Assembly: GCA_027475525.1 (NCBI GenBank)
Contig: JAMWFC010000125.1
Coordinates: 639,723-703,722, forward strand
Length of the DNA stretch: 64,000 nucleotides
Source of the DNA: Macrolepiota albuminosa
Lineage: Eukaryota; Basidiomycota; Agaricomycetes; Agaricales; Agaricaceae
Direction of reading: 5' to 3'
Shown: one piece after another, positions 45,879 to 59,074 of the stretch
Layout: each line of letters begins with the position of its first letter
Position numbering within the stretch: the stretch's first letter is position 1
Made by a program: the position numbers and the translations under genes
The notes under the pieces: model-generated
The model's input: the letters and a program-made list of their open reading frames with translations, nothing else
Told to the model about the DNA's origin: nothing
Database searches by the model: none

Positions 45879-46577
45879 CTGGGCCAGTGCAAAGTGCCAG
45901 CGGTGGAGGATGTGGATGAGGACGTGCAGGCTATGCCTGGACTGAGCTCAGACCACAACATGGTGATGATGAGTGAGGAGAAGTATCAAGCCTCCAAGAG
46001 GAGCGACAAGCGAATAATTGCTCCTAATATTCAAGGCACAAAGCCTCCAGCCAAGCGCCACCAAAAGGCGAGACAATGGGAGGACTCAGTGGATGTATGC
46101 CCACCTACGTCCTCACGAGTCAAGTTGGATGACTTGAGAGACAGCATCCAAGAGGCGGAAGCCTCATGTGAGGGGGACACACGGTCCCTATGGGAATGAC
46201 CAGCACCCCTTCCGGAGTACGACTGGGCATATGACCCTCGAATGCCACAGGAGTGGAACGAGCTGGTGGCAGCCACATGTGCACGAAACATGCACCAGAG
46301 ATGGATGACCGTCAGACCAGCATATTGTCAGCCAGCGTTGGAGAAGATGTCCGTAGCGTACTCACTTGTACGCAAGGGAAAAAGCCTTGTGGCTTATAAG
46401 GCAGCGGCAGTGGGTTCTCTGCTGAGACTACATATACCTGATGACAGTGTCACTCGGGTGCTTGCAATGCGTGAGCAATATGCACTGCTGCCTCGGTCAC
46501 CCTCAGAGACAGTGGAAGTACTTCCTCTGATGCGTATGAAGGGGAAGCAGAAGGCGACAAGCCTTCATGAGGAAGAT
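45879..46577 (+). pseudogene. Protease-RT connecting region (G2b)
   Basis: It matches the G1 region 1651-2364 in the islands TSSRVKLDDL and WAYDPRMPQEWNELVA. It ends abruptly in SLHEED and is joined directly to the middle of RT. Confidence 0.6.
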
Positions 46578-47457
46578 AGATTCTATGGAGGAGCATGAGC
46601 AGCACCTCAGAGTTGTATTCGAACAACTACGCAAGTACAAGTTGTACTTGAAGTGGAAAAAGTGTGAGCTGTACGCTCAGAGTATAGACTGCCTAGGGCA
46701 TGTCATAGATGAGCGGGGTATCCACCCAAATCAGGACAAGCTTGATTGCATTCAGGAGTGGCGCACGCCACAAAACTACAATGACATCCAACGATTTGTT
46801 GGCCTTGTCAACTACATATCGAGCTTCTCACCCGATGTCACGGCCTATACTGGGCCACTTATGGCCATGACGCAGAATGGATCACCGTTCAATTGGAGAC
46901 CACTGCATCAGCAGTGCTTCGAGATGGTCAAACGGATCTGTACAAAGACTCCAGTGATTTGACCAATTGACCCTAGATGGGACAAGTCAATATGGCTCAT
47001 TTGCGATGCATCTAAGACAGGCATCGGAGCCATGTATGGTCAGGGAAGTAGCTGGCAGACTTGCCGCCCAGCCAGGTTCATGTCGAAGAAATTCACGACG
47101 GCCCAGCAAAACTATGCAGTGCACGAGCTGGAGACTCTTGCCATACTCAAGGCCCTCCTCAAGTGGGAGGATAAGCTGATGGGATATCCCATCCACATCA
47201 TAACGGATCACAAGGCACTTGAGTTCTTCAAAACTCAGGTGAACTTGTCGCCGCCTCAGCGACAGTGGATAGACTACATGTCGAGATACCAGTTTGACAT
47301 CACCTATGTTAAAGGTGAACTCAATAAAGTGGCAGACTGCTTGTTTTGCTACTTTGAGAGTGATGTAGTTGGGGAGGCTCATGAGCCTCATGAGTATGTG
47401 CAGGCAGACTGCCGCATAGACCCAGATGGAGAGGATTTACCTTTCCACCGCTACTAG
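46578..47457 (+). pseudogene. RT (3' part only) and RNase H of G2b
   Basis: The sequence resumes at SMEEHEQHLRVVFEQL; about 600 bp of RT, including the catalytic YLDD, are missing compared with G1a. RNase H is well preserved (CDASKTGIGAMYGQ, AVHELETLAIL, ITDHKALEFF, KVADCLF). TGA at 46960 and TAG at 47455 break it; the latter is CAG in G2a. Confidence 0.9.
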
Positions 47458-49105
47458 GAGCTCAGAGAGCATGTCCTGGAAGTACACGCTATGCATGATG
47501 ACGAATGGAGGCGAAGCACTCACCTCAGGGAGCAGCATGAAGAGCGGGACATAGCCGCCCAGTTGCTCAAGGAGCATGAAGTTGTGGACCCAGCGTCACC
47601 TGGGGAGCATGAGCGCCCCGATATACCCGTTACGCTGGCTGAGATGCTCAAAGGTGAATTGCCTTCATTCCAGCCCCCTATCCTGGGCAGCGACGACTTC
47701 CAGATAGAAGTGGTGCAGGAATATGGCGATGATTCTCTCTACGCCGAGATAATTGCCAATCCCAACGACCATCCTCGGTTCAGGCATGAGCCTGGTGGAC
47801 TGATCACGACGGAGAACCGTCAAGGGGTGGCAGTGGTCTGCCTCCCCCATACACAAACCATTGTTACGCAAGTCTTGGACCAGGCCCATGCACTGGTGGG
47901 GCACTTTGGTGCCGCCCAAATGTTGGGCTACATCCGGAAATGGTATTGGTGGCCACGTATGGCCCAAGAAGTGACTAAGTTCTGCGCCTCATGCGCAGCG
48001 TGTCAGAGGGCAAAGTTGCCCTCTGGATCCCCTTCCGGGAAGCTACACCAGCTACTCGTGCCGGTAAAACCTTGGGACTCTATTACCTTGGGACTCTATT
48101 GGAATGGACTTTGTAGGTCCCTTTCCCAAGTCCAGAGGATTTGATTACCTCTGGGTGGTAATATGCTGCATGACAAGCATGGTGCACCTCATACCGGTGC
48201 GAACTACACTGATGGCTAAGGAGCTGTCATGGATCTACCTTCGGGAGATTGTTAGGCTGCATGGGCTGCCTAGTACCATAGTGAGCAACCGTGACTCAAA
48301 GTTGACGTCTCAATGGTGGAGGAAACTCCACAAACTGTTAGGAGCACGTCTCCTCATGTCGACGTCCTTCCATCCTCAAACGGATGGGCAAACTGAGCAG
48401 GCCAACTGCAGTATAGGCCAGGTTCTGAGGGCAGTTGTTTGCCCTGACCAACGGGACTGGGTGGACTGGTGTCCACTCACTGAGTTTGCGATTAATGCGA
48501 GTATCTCAGAAACGACAGGGTATGCACCCTTTGAGCTCAATGGAGGGTACTTGCCCTCCATGCTGCACAAAATTCGTGCTGATGTGGTGGCCCACTGGGG
48601 AGTTGTCGAGTTTGCCAGGCAGGCCCTGGAGAACATTGCGGCGGCCCATGATGCCATCATAGAGACGCAAGGCTTTCAGGCAAAAAATGCCAATCACCAT
48701 AGGCGAGCAGAACCGCCTATAGCAGTAGGAGCGTTGGTTTATCTGTCAACACGTAACCTGAGACTCCCAAAGGGTTGGGCAAGTAAACTCTGCCCAAAAT
48801 GGGTAGGCCCATACCGCGTCCTGGATGCGCTATTCCCTAACAGGGCAACCCTGTAGGCCCGTACCGCGTCCTGGACGCGCTATTCCCTAACAGGGCAACC
48901 CAATGATGATGAATGGTTCGTTGAGTGCATCATAGGGCACCAGTGGACTGAGCGTAATATGCTCAAGTTTGAGGTGCGGTGGTCTCTCAGGGACACAACA
49001 TGGGAGCCACACTCCCATTGCTCCAAGTTAGCGGCACTTGACCGTTATTTGGAGTTGAAGGGCGTTAAGCACCGACATCAATTTAGTAAGCGTGCCAGCG
49101 CTTAA
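47458..49105 (+). pseudogene. Integrase and chromodomain of G2b
   Basis: The zinc finger (HALVGHF ... CASCAACQ), MDFVGPFPKS and QTDGQTEQAN are readable. A 16-bp tandem duplication (48070-48085 and 48086-48101) shifts the frame before the first catalytic Asp. After GPYRVLDA the sequence jumps to ALFPNRAT and a 50-bp duplication follows (48804 and 48854). The chromodomain (EWFVECIIGHQW, FEVRWSLRDTTWEPH) ends at TAA 49103-49105. Confidence 0.9.
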
Positions 49106-49208
49106 TTTGATCGGCAGTGCCAATTGCGGCTTAGCTGAGTTGGTCAGCAGCTGTGGCTGAAACACGTCTTAAAAAGCGAAATTTCTTTTTTCCTTTCTTC
49201 CCTTAACC

Positions 49209-52162
49209 ATGGACAACATGCCTGTGGACTGTAATGAGCAGCCGCAGCAGCAGCAACAGCAGCAGCAGTTTGAGTTCGCACCATCGGTCTTACCGTCGGC
49301 TGAAGGGGAGGCAGATGGCTCCCCCACTGACCCAAAATGCACCCCAGTGAGGACAATTGCAACAGGCGGTGGGCTTCCCACAGCAGCAGAAACAACCAGC
49401 GGCAGGCTACCCGCCGCAACAGCTGGTGATCAGTGGCTATCTGCCACACCAATTCATGCAGAGCAACTTCATGCCCCAAAATGCACCTGTGGGTGGCTAT
49501 CAGCCCCAACAACCAGTAGCGGGCGCTTATGCGCCACATCATGCTGAGGGCCAATCCCAGCAACACTAGTACGGGGGGCTTGTAAGCCCCCAAACAATGT
49601 CAGGACAGAGGCAGCTTGCCCCTGTACTGGCAATGGGGCTGCTGGGGACACATTCTTTTCCCCAGTTTATCATCCCAGTGCACTACCCTGGCATGGGTGG
49701 TGTGCTCATAATGATGCCATACCCCCCGGCTTGGATGGGGGCTTGGGGCATGATGCCCCAGTACGATGCCTTGTATGAGGCGACAGCCAAGGGAGGCAGG
49801 TCGGCTTCCCTGTCGACCACAGTACCAGTTGACAATCTAGAGGGACGCCAAGCATCTCTTGTGCACGCCACCGCGGCCATTGAGAGTACAGAAACTCTCA
49901 ATCCAGAACCAAGCCTTAGTTCATTGCCTGATGCGCCGACGGAGAGCCTGGCCAAGCTCTCCTTGCTACAGCGGCTGGAGATGCCACACCAATCTGAGCC
50001 CAGCTCAGAAGAAGAGTCACGTCCTCGACGCAACAAAGGAAAAGCATGGGCTGCCAAGCCCAGTCTCAACCAGGACTTAGTCCTGGCTACTTTTCTCCAA
50101 CGCCTGGGAGACAATGGGTACAATGTACCTGCAGAGTCATTATTCCTCTATGATGTGGAGGTGGTCGTCCTCATCAGCTGGATGATGGACGACATGGATC
50201 ATATGCATGCTCAGTGCAAAACTGATCTTCTTGCCTTATTGGCTGCTCGTAAGCGGCAGACTACACCCCCAAGTTGGGATACCGACTCCATCAAAAGGGT
50301 GCGTCGGCAAGGAGTAAAGGACGCGCCCTCCTGCTCGACTCAGTGAAGCGTTGTCGTACCTGGCCAGGAGGCCAATCTAGGGCGGGACATTCTTCCCTAT
50401 GAAGAGGTCCCTGCTCCAGCCATCCCCCGGCTCATCCAGCGCCTCACCAGCGGCGCATCTGAGGTGGCATCTTCGTGACCATTATCTGTGGTATCCACCA
50501 CGCACTCTGGGGAGCAGAGTTCCAGGGGCATTAGCACATGCCCCACTGAGGCTAAGGCCTCACAACCCCAAAAGGATCGTCGGAGTAAGCAACTGGAAGA
50601 GCACGCATACGTCAACGTGCACTTCCCCAAGGATGCTCCAAAAGGGGCCCCAGAGGCTAACATCCCCTTCTTACCCGCAGTACTGGTAGAAGGCCCGCCA
50701 GCCCGACTTCCACGGTGTGTGTGGGCAATGGACCCACAGTCTGATAAGTCTGTGCCAGAGAGGCTGCCATCCCCGCCCTCCGATGATGATTGGTATGAGG
50801 AGCCTGAAGAGGCTTGCATGGAATCCCCTGTGCCGCACAAGACGGCAGCACAACGTATGGCACGTGAACGACGCAACAGCAATTGACGGGCCAAGATGGA
50901 CTGTCGGGCGCAGGATAGCGCCAAATGAGGAGCTGCCCTCCTCGAGGACAAACCCAGGCACATCCCTGATGCGCTCAGTGTTGTGATCTACTGTGATCAC
51001 ACTGTTGAGCACCAGAACTCATTCTTTGGCACAGGGCTAGCTCCCCAGTTCTATTGGTCGCTGGTGACCAATACCATCTTTGTCAGGCAAGAAGCCCGTG
51101 CAGCCAGGTCCTTCGAGACCGATAAAGAGGGCAACACCGCATTGACGCCCCACAACAGTAAGGTGTACCAAGTGGCACCTTGTGGGTTTTCCCACAGTTC
51201 CCGAGAGCTCTGCACGCTCCATTCACTGGTGAACAACCAGTTTACACCGATTTGTCAGTGTCAGTTGGGCTACCTACTGCTCAACAAATTCAAATGGGTG
51301 GCGCTGAACTGCCACCCTACTGCCCGAGACAGAACCATGTCTCACTTACTCGATGAGGTCCTGTACAAGACCATAGCGGTATCCTTTGCGAGCTCCGAGG
51401 AGCGGGAGAATGTCCCATGAATGATTGTGCCAATGCAGATCTATTGCTGCAAAGAGGGTGGGAGACTTGCCTTCATCAGCCTTACTTCCCCTGATCCAAA
51501 GCAACCGTTTGCTTTGGACTACCTGGGCTCATATGCCCTCCTCTATGGGCGTTCTGGAATGCCCAATGTATGGACTGGTCTGGCTATGGACCATGCTATG
51601 CGCATTTATTGGCGCAGCCTTTTTGGGTTTGCACTTGTATGCGCCCTCAGCACCAGCCGCCCCTCCAATACCACAGTACACAAGTACCTGGCCTATGTTT
51701 TTGCAAGGCCAGGCCTCTACAAAGAGGCTGTGGCTGAGTACGAGGTGGCTACGGGGCAAGTTTTTGTGCCCCTCCACGCCGATGACCCTAACTTTGAGGC
51801 TCGGGCTGTGGACATCCTAGAAGCATCAGCTTCCGTGTTTACCACTTCAGACGCGTTATGCGTCCTTCTTCACAATCAAATTCTGGTCAGCTGGGCTGAC
51901 CATGCTTATACCTATGGGGTCACCTACTTGGCCCACATATTCTTCAGCGAGAGCCGGCTCTACAACAAGGCGGCCACCATCGACAACAAGAGGGTGCAAC
52001 GCCTCGACCATTACGGGACACCCCAGTCCATTGCTCAGTGGGATGGGTGGCACAAGGCCACCATTGATGATTGACAACACCTTATGCTCCAGCAGCAGGA
52101 CAGTCATTGTGCTTATGACAACGCATGCCCGCAAGATCTGGACGTGCCAGTACCCGTCTGAC
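49209..52162 (+). pseudogene. ORF3 of G2b, 5' part (up to the G1b insertion)
   Basis: A pyrimidine tract (about 49188-49205) precedes ATG 49209. The N-terminus is encoded by CAG-rich DNA and is P/Q-rich (GFPQQQKQPAAGYPPQQ). The main frame runs from about 49357 to 52074 with TAG near 49567 and several TGA codons. A charged linker (PSSEEESRPRRNKGKAW) is followed by the folded part: FFGTGLAPQFYW, NSKVYQVAPCGF, DYLGSYALLYGRSGMPN, PGLYKEAVAEY, WADHAYTYGV and YGTPQSIAQWDGW. The alignable blocks match ORF3 of G1a and G1b in order. The end of the ORF lies at 63601-63848. Confidence 0.8.
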
Positions 52163-52336
52163 TGTAACCGGAGTTACGAGTTAGAACTATCTTGTGTGAA
52201 TCACACAAGTGCTAAATCAGACCGCAGTATCGGATTTGACTAGTACTTAGAGTGAAAACAAGATGTTATCTTATGTAATACTCTATTAAATGATTATAGC
52301 GTTGTTGACACTTGTAACACAGATGACTCCGTTACA
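52163..52336 (-). repeat. 3' LTR of G1b
   Basis: It is 174 bp long, with TGTAA at one edge and TTACA at the other. The adjacent G-run on the minus strand (written CCCCCC at about 52339-52344) is the polypurine tract. Confidence 0.97.
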
Positions 52337-52777
52337 TACCCCCCAGTGAGACCGAATACTCGGTCTTTAGAAAGGGAGGTAGAGCGAGATAAAAGATGCA
52401 CGATAGTGCAAACAACAGATGAATAACACGTGTATGGCGTGGCTGCAAGGCGTTAGCACTCATGCGCAGTGTAGATGTGTCTTCTGGACACAATAGGAAG
52501 CAGTCCTTATCAGGCGTGGCTGCAAGGCGTTAGCACTCATGCGCAGTGTAGATGTGTCTTCTGGACACAATAGGAAGCAGTCCTTATCAAACAAGGGCGC
52601 AGGTTGCACCAGCAGTAAATAGAAAATGTTTATGTATAAACAAATAAAGAAAACAAAAAAAGAGTGACCCCTCCTCTGGGTCCGCTGTATATACATGCGA
52701 CTCTAGAGTGCGTATCAGCTAGAATGGTTCGAGTGAAATACTCGGAAGTATATACACAATAAAGTATTAACATGGGT
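52337..52777 (-). other. 3' untranslated segment of G1b with 77-bp duplication
   Basis: It holds the stem-loop 52349-52366, a 77-bp duplication (52437-52513 and 52514-52590, one difference at the end) and non-coding sequence matching 8740-9100 of G1a, which has a single copy of the duplicated part. Confidence 0.85.
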
Positions 52778-55726
52778 CTAGGACCCGGATGACGATGCTC
52801 CCACAACCGCGCCCGTCTCAGTCACCATTGACTCCTCCTCCAGTGCGACGTTAATCGTGGGAGGGGGAGGCGCCAATTCCATCCTCGGTGGGGTTATAGG
52901 CCCCTCGACTGCAGGCGTGTCTACCACCATAGGCTCTGTTAGTGCGACGTTAATCGCTAAAGCTGTGGTGGTGAGCGTACCCTGCTCTGCTGTGCGTGAC
53001 AGGAGATTGACCCGGCCTGGGTCCATGTCCACTGTGGGCAGGTCATGCGCTGCCGTGCGTTTTAGGAGGTTGACCCAATTCAGGTCCATGCCAATTAAAT
53101 AATAGAGGCTGTTGGCCTCAGGGTTTTCTGGGAGCTTGCTCTCCTCGTGATGCTTGAACATAAGACGATAGTGATCGTCTTCAGTCATCTCCCACCATCC
53201 ATCCCATTGCAGGATTGCGGCAGGGGTGCCATACTTGGAGAGGCGCTCCATGTGCTCGTCATCGACCTGTTTGAAGATGTCCATTGACATCATGGGGGAA
53301 TGGAACTGCTGTTCCAGGAAGACTACGCCGTACGTGTACGCATGGTCCACCCATTCCGGCGGGATCCGGTTGTGTAGAAGGACACGTAACACGTCATCAT
53401 CGGAGAAGTTCTGTGCATGGTTGTCGGGCACATGAACTTGGTGAATTTTGAGCTGCGGCCCACGTTGGGGCTCAAATGGCTGCTCAGGGAACATGGTGTC
53501 ATACGAGGCAATCGCCTCTTGATAAAGCCCTGGACGGGCCATGACGAGGGTCATGCGCCGCATGATCACCGGCTTGGCTGCGCTGTTAGCACACAGAGCT
53601 CGACATAAGGCGAACCCGAAGAGGGTCCGCCAGTGCATGCAATAGGCATGATCCACGGTGATACCTTGATAGGTATTTTCCAGCCCGGGTCAGCCAAAGA
53701 CCAGCACGTACTGCGCCAGCTGGTCGAGGTCGAACGGTGTGGCTGGATCCTGAGCACGCATTACACGCAACGCCGTGGTTCCATCGTCTTTTGTGCGCAA
53801 GAAGCGCCCCGGAATGTGTCATCGCTCGACAAGAGCAAGGTCATCAGGGCCCTGCATCGGGTTGACGAGTTCCTGGTACTTAGGCTCCTTCATCAGGAGC
53901 TGCATGGTTTGATCATGCAGAGCCTCAACTGTCCGCTGCGCAAACATCTGGAGCTCTGTGATCAACATGTATGCAACAATTCTGTCACAATGCAGGATGT
54001 GCACATTGATGTAGTACTTATAGAGCCGGTCCAGCTCTAGCGGAGTGCGGGGGAGGCCGCGTGGGGCATGCTTATACACAATCGTACCCGGGATGTGGGC
54101 ACAATGGCCAGAAGAATACTCATATGACGCCGCTCTATTGGCGTCAGCTCCCATCAGCACCGTATTCATGGCATACGAATAATAGGTGCAGTGGCTGAGT
54201 GCTCCTCTAAAGCACAAATTCATTCCCTCGATATCGAGCGGCCCCCACACCTTCACCCCCAAGCCATCGGGGATCCTCCCTGAGAATTCATCCTCGGCCC
54301 TATACTTCTGGGCCTTTAGCTCCTTGGCGTGAATCACCTTCTTCTTTGCAATGCGCTTATTGCGCAATACTTGTTGGAATTGGTCCACGGCCGATTCCCC
54401 CTCCTCCCCGTCCTCCTCCTGCTCTGAACTTGACTCTCCATAGTTGCTCTCGTCGGACAGGGATGGTACTGGTGCTTTGCCTTTTTCAGGCATGGTCTTC
54501 CCTCTCGAGATTGCCACCAGACCATCATACTGCTCTGGTGTGTGGGGGTCTGGGGTCAATACGACCATGGGGTAGTGTTCTGGCAGGGCCGGTACAAACA
54601 CCGGCAGCATAAACAGCATCTGGACTTCTCCCACTCGTGTGGGAATGCCAGCAGGAAAGATTATAACCTCCAATTTAGAGGCATCGAGAGGTGGCTTGCG
54701 GCCGTGGTGCTGATGAGATGGCCCCGACTTGGTTGGGGCGGACAATTCTAGTTGTGGCTGAGTCACCGGAGGGGCAGGCGCATTTTGCGCCAGAGTTCTC
54801 CCTCCAGGCTCAGCACGAGGAGTGACGGTAACGGGCGCTCTTGGTGCCACAGCAACGGTTTTGGGCCCCCTAGGTAGGGCCCGGGATGATGCGGTTTCCC
54901 GCTGGCCCAGGGACAGACCTGCCAAGGGTTCACTGACTGCAGTCAGCGACTCTGAGGAGGCCTGAGGGCCCAACTCGGGCAACCGTGATGATGAAGCCAC
55001 AGGCTGAGCAGGCTGCTCATGGCATGCGAATTGCGCTTCCGACAGCATCCTTGCCCGTGGAGGGTCCACCGGTCGACTGGGCTGATATTTAGCCCTCTTG
55101 ACCTTGGCGGTCGGTTCCTCACCCATGGCGATTTTGCGCTTAGATGCGCGTTCAATCTGTTCCAGCGCTGCAACGCGCTGCCTCTTCATCAGCTCAATCT
55201 GGTTGAGCAATCCCTCCATCACCATCACGGCCAAACTGTCCTGCAGGAAGGACGCAGTTGCAGGGACTGGCTGTCCTGCTGCTTCCAGTCTGCCCAACAG
55301 CACGTCTGACACTGCTAAACTCTGCGCTTGTGGCGCAGACTCCCCATATGACTCTTCCATGGGCTGATGCGCCCATGGTACCGATGGTGGCCCCGTCACC
55401 ACACCCGCATACATTGGATGTGACGCAGCTGGACGTGCTGATGGTTCCTGATAGTAGCGCTTGCGGTGTGTGCTGTCCTCTGGGCGCCCATAGCGCCCTT
55501 CATCATCGACCTCCATCTCTTGCGAGTGGAGGGGTGTCTGGTATGGAAGCGGCTTGTCATGGCCTGGATAGGCCACACCCGCTGACTGAAACTGGCTTAC
55601 CGCCGGATATGGCGGCTGCCTCTGGTACTGATCAGGATAATCACGGTTTTCTAAATTCGGGGGTCTCCCCCCTCCACTAGAGCCTTGCCGGCTCTGATCA
55701 CCCTTTTGTGGCCCCCAATAGGCCAT
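52778..55726 (-). pseudogene. ORF3 of G1b, best preserved copy
   Basis: From ATG (minus strand, 55726) to the final TAG at 52778-52780 the reading stays in one frame of about 983 codons. Only two internal TGA codons are present, near 53819 (CGA in G1a) and near 53693 (also TGA in G1a; G2 has an Arg codon there). Architecture: G/P/Q-rich head, a helical basic segment (LMKRQRVAALEQIERA), P/A-rich spacer, acidic patch, RIAKKKVIHAKE, then the folded part with VKVWGPLDI, HIPGTIVYKHAPRG, ARPGLYQEAIASY, WVDHAYTYGV and ILQWDGW. I see no transmembrane segment. The basic patches could be nuclear import signals. Confidence 0.85.
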
Positions 55727-55735
55727 TTTCACTAG

Positions 55736-55781
55736 ACACGTAGACTACGTGTATTGGGACTGAGAAAAGAAAGAAAAAAAA
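55736..55781 (-). promoter_or_regulatory. Palindrome and pyrimidine tract before ORF3 (G1b)
   Basis: It is the counterpart of 5661-5706: the palindrome is at 55736-55752 and the pyrimidine tract with AG (minus strand) at about 55760-55781. Both are unchanged relative to G1a except for the order of strand. Confidence 0.4.
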
Positions 55782-55888
55782 CAATCTCCCAACTCCACTA
55801 GTGGTGTAAACAACCACAAATACACGCCACCCAGCCTCTGACCAGCGATCAAAGTGGACTTCATCCACATTCCACCACCACATGCGTG

Positions 55889-57518
55889 TTACGTGCGTTT
55901 TGCTAGCTGTTGAGGGTGTTTCACGCCCTGCAACTCTAGATACCTGTCCATCGCTGCAAGGTCTTTGCAGTTCACTAGTGGTTCCCAGATAGTATCACCT
56001 AAGCTCCACCTTACCTCGAATTCGAGGCTTTCTTTTGTCCACCGATGACCTATGAGGTCATCTACAAACCACTCCTGGTCATTGCCAGTTCCAAAGTCAT
56101 ACGGCTCCGGAGTTGCGCAGTTAGGGAAGAGCGCATCACTACTGACCATATACGGTTGCAATAGCAACATGTGAAACTTGGGCACAACTTGGGCACTATC
56201 CTGCGCACTTGCAGCGCCTGGGGTAGTTCCAGCACATAGTTAGACGTGCTCGGCTCCGCCTCAAGGACCTTATATGGTCCAATCCACTTCGGACACAACT
56301 TACTCGCCCTGCCTTTTGGCAGGTTCAAGTTCTTCGTCGAAAGGTACACTAGGCTCCCTTTCTCGATGTCTGGCTCATCACGTCTGCAATTATTCGCATG
56401 TTTGGTCTGCCATACACGCAATTTTATAATTGCGTCATGGGCATCTGCCAGATTCCTTAGCGCATTGCGCGCAAACTGCTTTACTCCCACATGAATAATT
56501 TCGTCTGTACAAAGTTTACGAATCATGGATGGCATGTAGCCATTGTTGAGTTCAAAGGGTGAATACCCTGTAGTTTCTGATATGCTCGCATTTATTGCGA
56601 ATTCCACGAGGGGACATCTATCCACCCAGTCCTTCTGATCAGGACGTACAAATGCTCGCAGGATTTGCGCAATATTTCTATTTGCACATTCAGTTTGACC
56701 ATCCGTTTGGGGATGAAATGACGTCAACATGAGCAACTTTGCTCCCAGCAGTTTGTGCAACTCCTTCCACCATTTGGAAGTGAACTTAGCATCTCGATTG
56801 CTTACGATTGAACTTGGCAGTCCATGGAGGCGTACTATTTCCTTGAGATAGATCCACGACAAGTCCGACGCTGTCATGGTGGTTCTCACTGGAATGAGAT
56901 GGACCATACTGGTCATTCTGCAGATCACTACCCACAGGTAGTTAAAGCCTTTTGACTCAGGGAACGGACCTATAAAGTCCATCCCAATCGAATCCCAAGG
57001 TTTGACCGGTATAGGTAGCAAGTGAAGCTTTCCTGGTGGCTTCAATGTCGAGACTTTCAACTGTTGACATAGCTCGCATGTCAAGCAAAATTGGCTTGTC
57101 TCTTTGGCCATTTGCGGCCACCAGTACCAGCGTCGCACATAGTCCAGCGTTTTCTGAGTTCCGAAGTGGCCCACTACTCTATGGGCCTGGTCCAGGATAG
57201 TCGTAATCAACGACCTCTCCTGGGGAATGCAGATGACTTTGGACGCCATGGGTCTGGTAAGGTAGATGAGCTGCTGCTCCACCCTGAAGCGCGGATGCAC
57301 TTGGATATTGTTCAGAATCTCTAAGAAGAGATTATCATCCTTGTATCCTTGCTGGATACGTGTGCAGAATTGCGCATTGCCTAAATCGTCCGGTGCAGGC
57401 GTATGGTCCTGTGACTCCAGCGCTTGCTGGAGCGTCATATCAGTACCTCCCGTAGGCACCCCTTGCCTCGTCTCTTCACTTGGCTGAGGGGCCTCATGAT
57501 CCACTAGCACCTGGGCTT
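55889..57518 (-). pseudogene. Integrase and chromodomain of G1b
   Basis: The core is open over a long stretch (HRVVGHF, GMDFIGPFPES, SNRDAKFTSKWW, QTDGQTECAN). An 11-bp duplication near 56175-56195 (minus strand GTGCCCAAGTT) shifts the frame just before PKFH. The chromodomain then continues (EWFVDDLIGHRW, RWSLGDTIWEP) to the end at 55889. Confidence 0.95.
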
Positions 57519-59074
57519 CGATATCGCGAGTCTCTTGCTGTTCGTGCAGTCGCTTACTGCGACGTGTTTCCTGCACTCGCATGGCACGCAGCTCGACCCT
57601 ATGTTCCTTGATTTTGTGGAATCGATGCAGAGGCAAATCCTTGCCCTCTGGGTCAATACGTTTGTCCGCCTGGACATAGTCATGCGCGTCATGGACGTCA
57701 TCTCGAGTATCACTCTCGAAATATCGAGACAGGCAATCTGCGACTTTGTTCAATTCACCTTTTACATAGGTGATGTTGAACTGGTACCGTGACATGTAGT
57801 CAATCCAGCGACGTTGTCACGGAGACAGGTGCACCTGAGTCTTGAAGAACTCTAGTGCTTTGTGATCCGTAATAATGTGGATCTTATATCCCATCAGTTT
57901 ATCCTCCCACTTTAGGAGGGCTTCCAGGATGGCGAGTGTTTCTAACTCATGCACAGCATAATTCTGCTGAGCAGCAGTGAATTTACGGGACATAAATCCC
58001 GCTGGTCGGCAAGTCTGCCACATTTTACCCTGGCCAAACATGGCCCCAACCCCAGTCTTCGACGCATTGCAAATAAGCCAGATGGGCTCGTCGATGCGTG
58101 GGTCAATTGGCCAAATAACTGGCGTTTTCATGCATATGCGCTTAATCATCTCAAAACACCGCTGATGCAGTGGTCTCCAATGAAACGGTGACCCATTCTG
58201 AGTCATGGCCATAAGTGGCCCGGTGTATGCAGTGATGTCTGGCAAGAAGTTGCCAATATAGTTCACCAGTCCGACAAATCGTTGGATATCAATATATGTG
58301 CGTGGAGTACGCCACTCTCGGATTTGGTCAAGTTTATCCATATCCGGATGAATGCCCTTCTCGTCAATGACGTGACCGAGACAATCTATACTTGTTGCAT
58401 ACAACTCGCACTTCTTCCATTTGAGATAGAGACTGGCCTTCCATAGCCGTTCAAATACGACTCGTAGGTGCTGCTCATGCTCCTCAATGGAGTCAGAAAA
58501 TATGAATATATTGTCTAAATAGACGTGCATGAACTTCCCGATTACATCTCGGAAGATTGAGGTCATTAACCTCTGAAATGTAATCACCAATCTGCATGAT
58601 GTTACTCACAAACGTCCCCATCAGGGACGAGAACAGCGTCTTTGGTATATCCTCTTTGCGTATGCAAACCTGTTTGTACGCATCTGTGAGGTCAATTTTC
58701 GACCTATACTTTGCTGTCGCGGCATCTTCTCGTATTACTTCCTGATCTGGAAGAGGTGTCACATCCTTGACTGTATTATCATTGCGCTGTCGCGCATCCA
58801 ATGCAGTCCTTAACGTTCCATCCTTCTTGAGAATACAAAGTAATGGTGCAGCTTGCACTGCTGGTCGTGGTTCCCACCACTTTGCGTTTATGTATCTATT
58901 CGTCTTTTCACAAAGTTGATCCTGTAGTGCTCGCAGGCAGCGAGGCAAATGATACTTGTACTGCTTGTTATTGTCAATGAGGTTAATCTCATGATTAACC
59001 TCCCGCCACGGAGGAAGCTCTTCCTTTGTTCCATTGACAATATCAGCAAACTCCAGTTGCCATTGCTGGCACAA
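57519..59074 (-). pseudogene. RT and RNase H of G1b
   Basis: RT begins after a TGA shared with G1a. A 14-bp deletion near 58580 removes residues before TFQRLMTS and shifts the frame. The catalytic motif reads YLDN instead of YLDD (GAT to AAT, codon at 58510-58512), which should abolish polymerase activity. RNase H motifs are intact; TGA near 57817 replaces a CGA of G1a. Confidence 0.92.

Noticed and set aside
50397..50963. Long minus-strand frame opposite ORF3 of G2b
   Set aside because: It mirrors the real plus-strand frame and has no independent similarity; a shadow frame.
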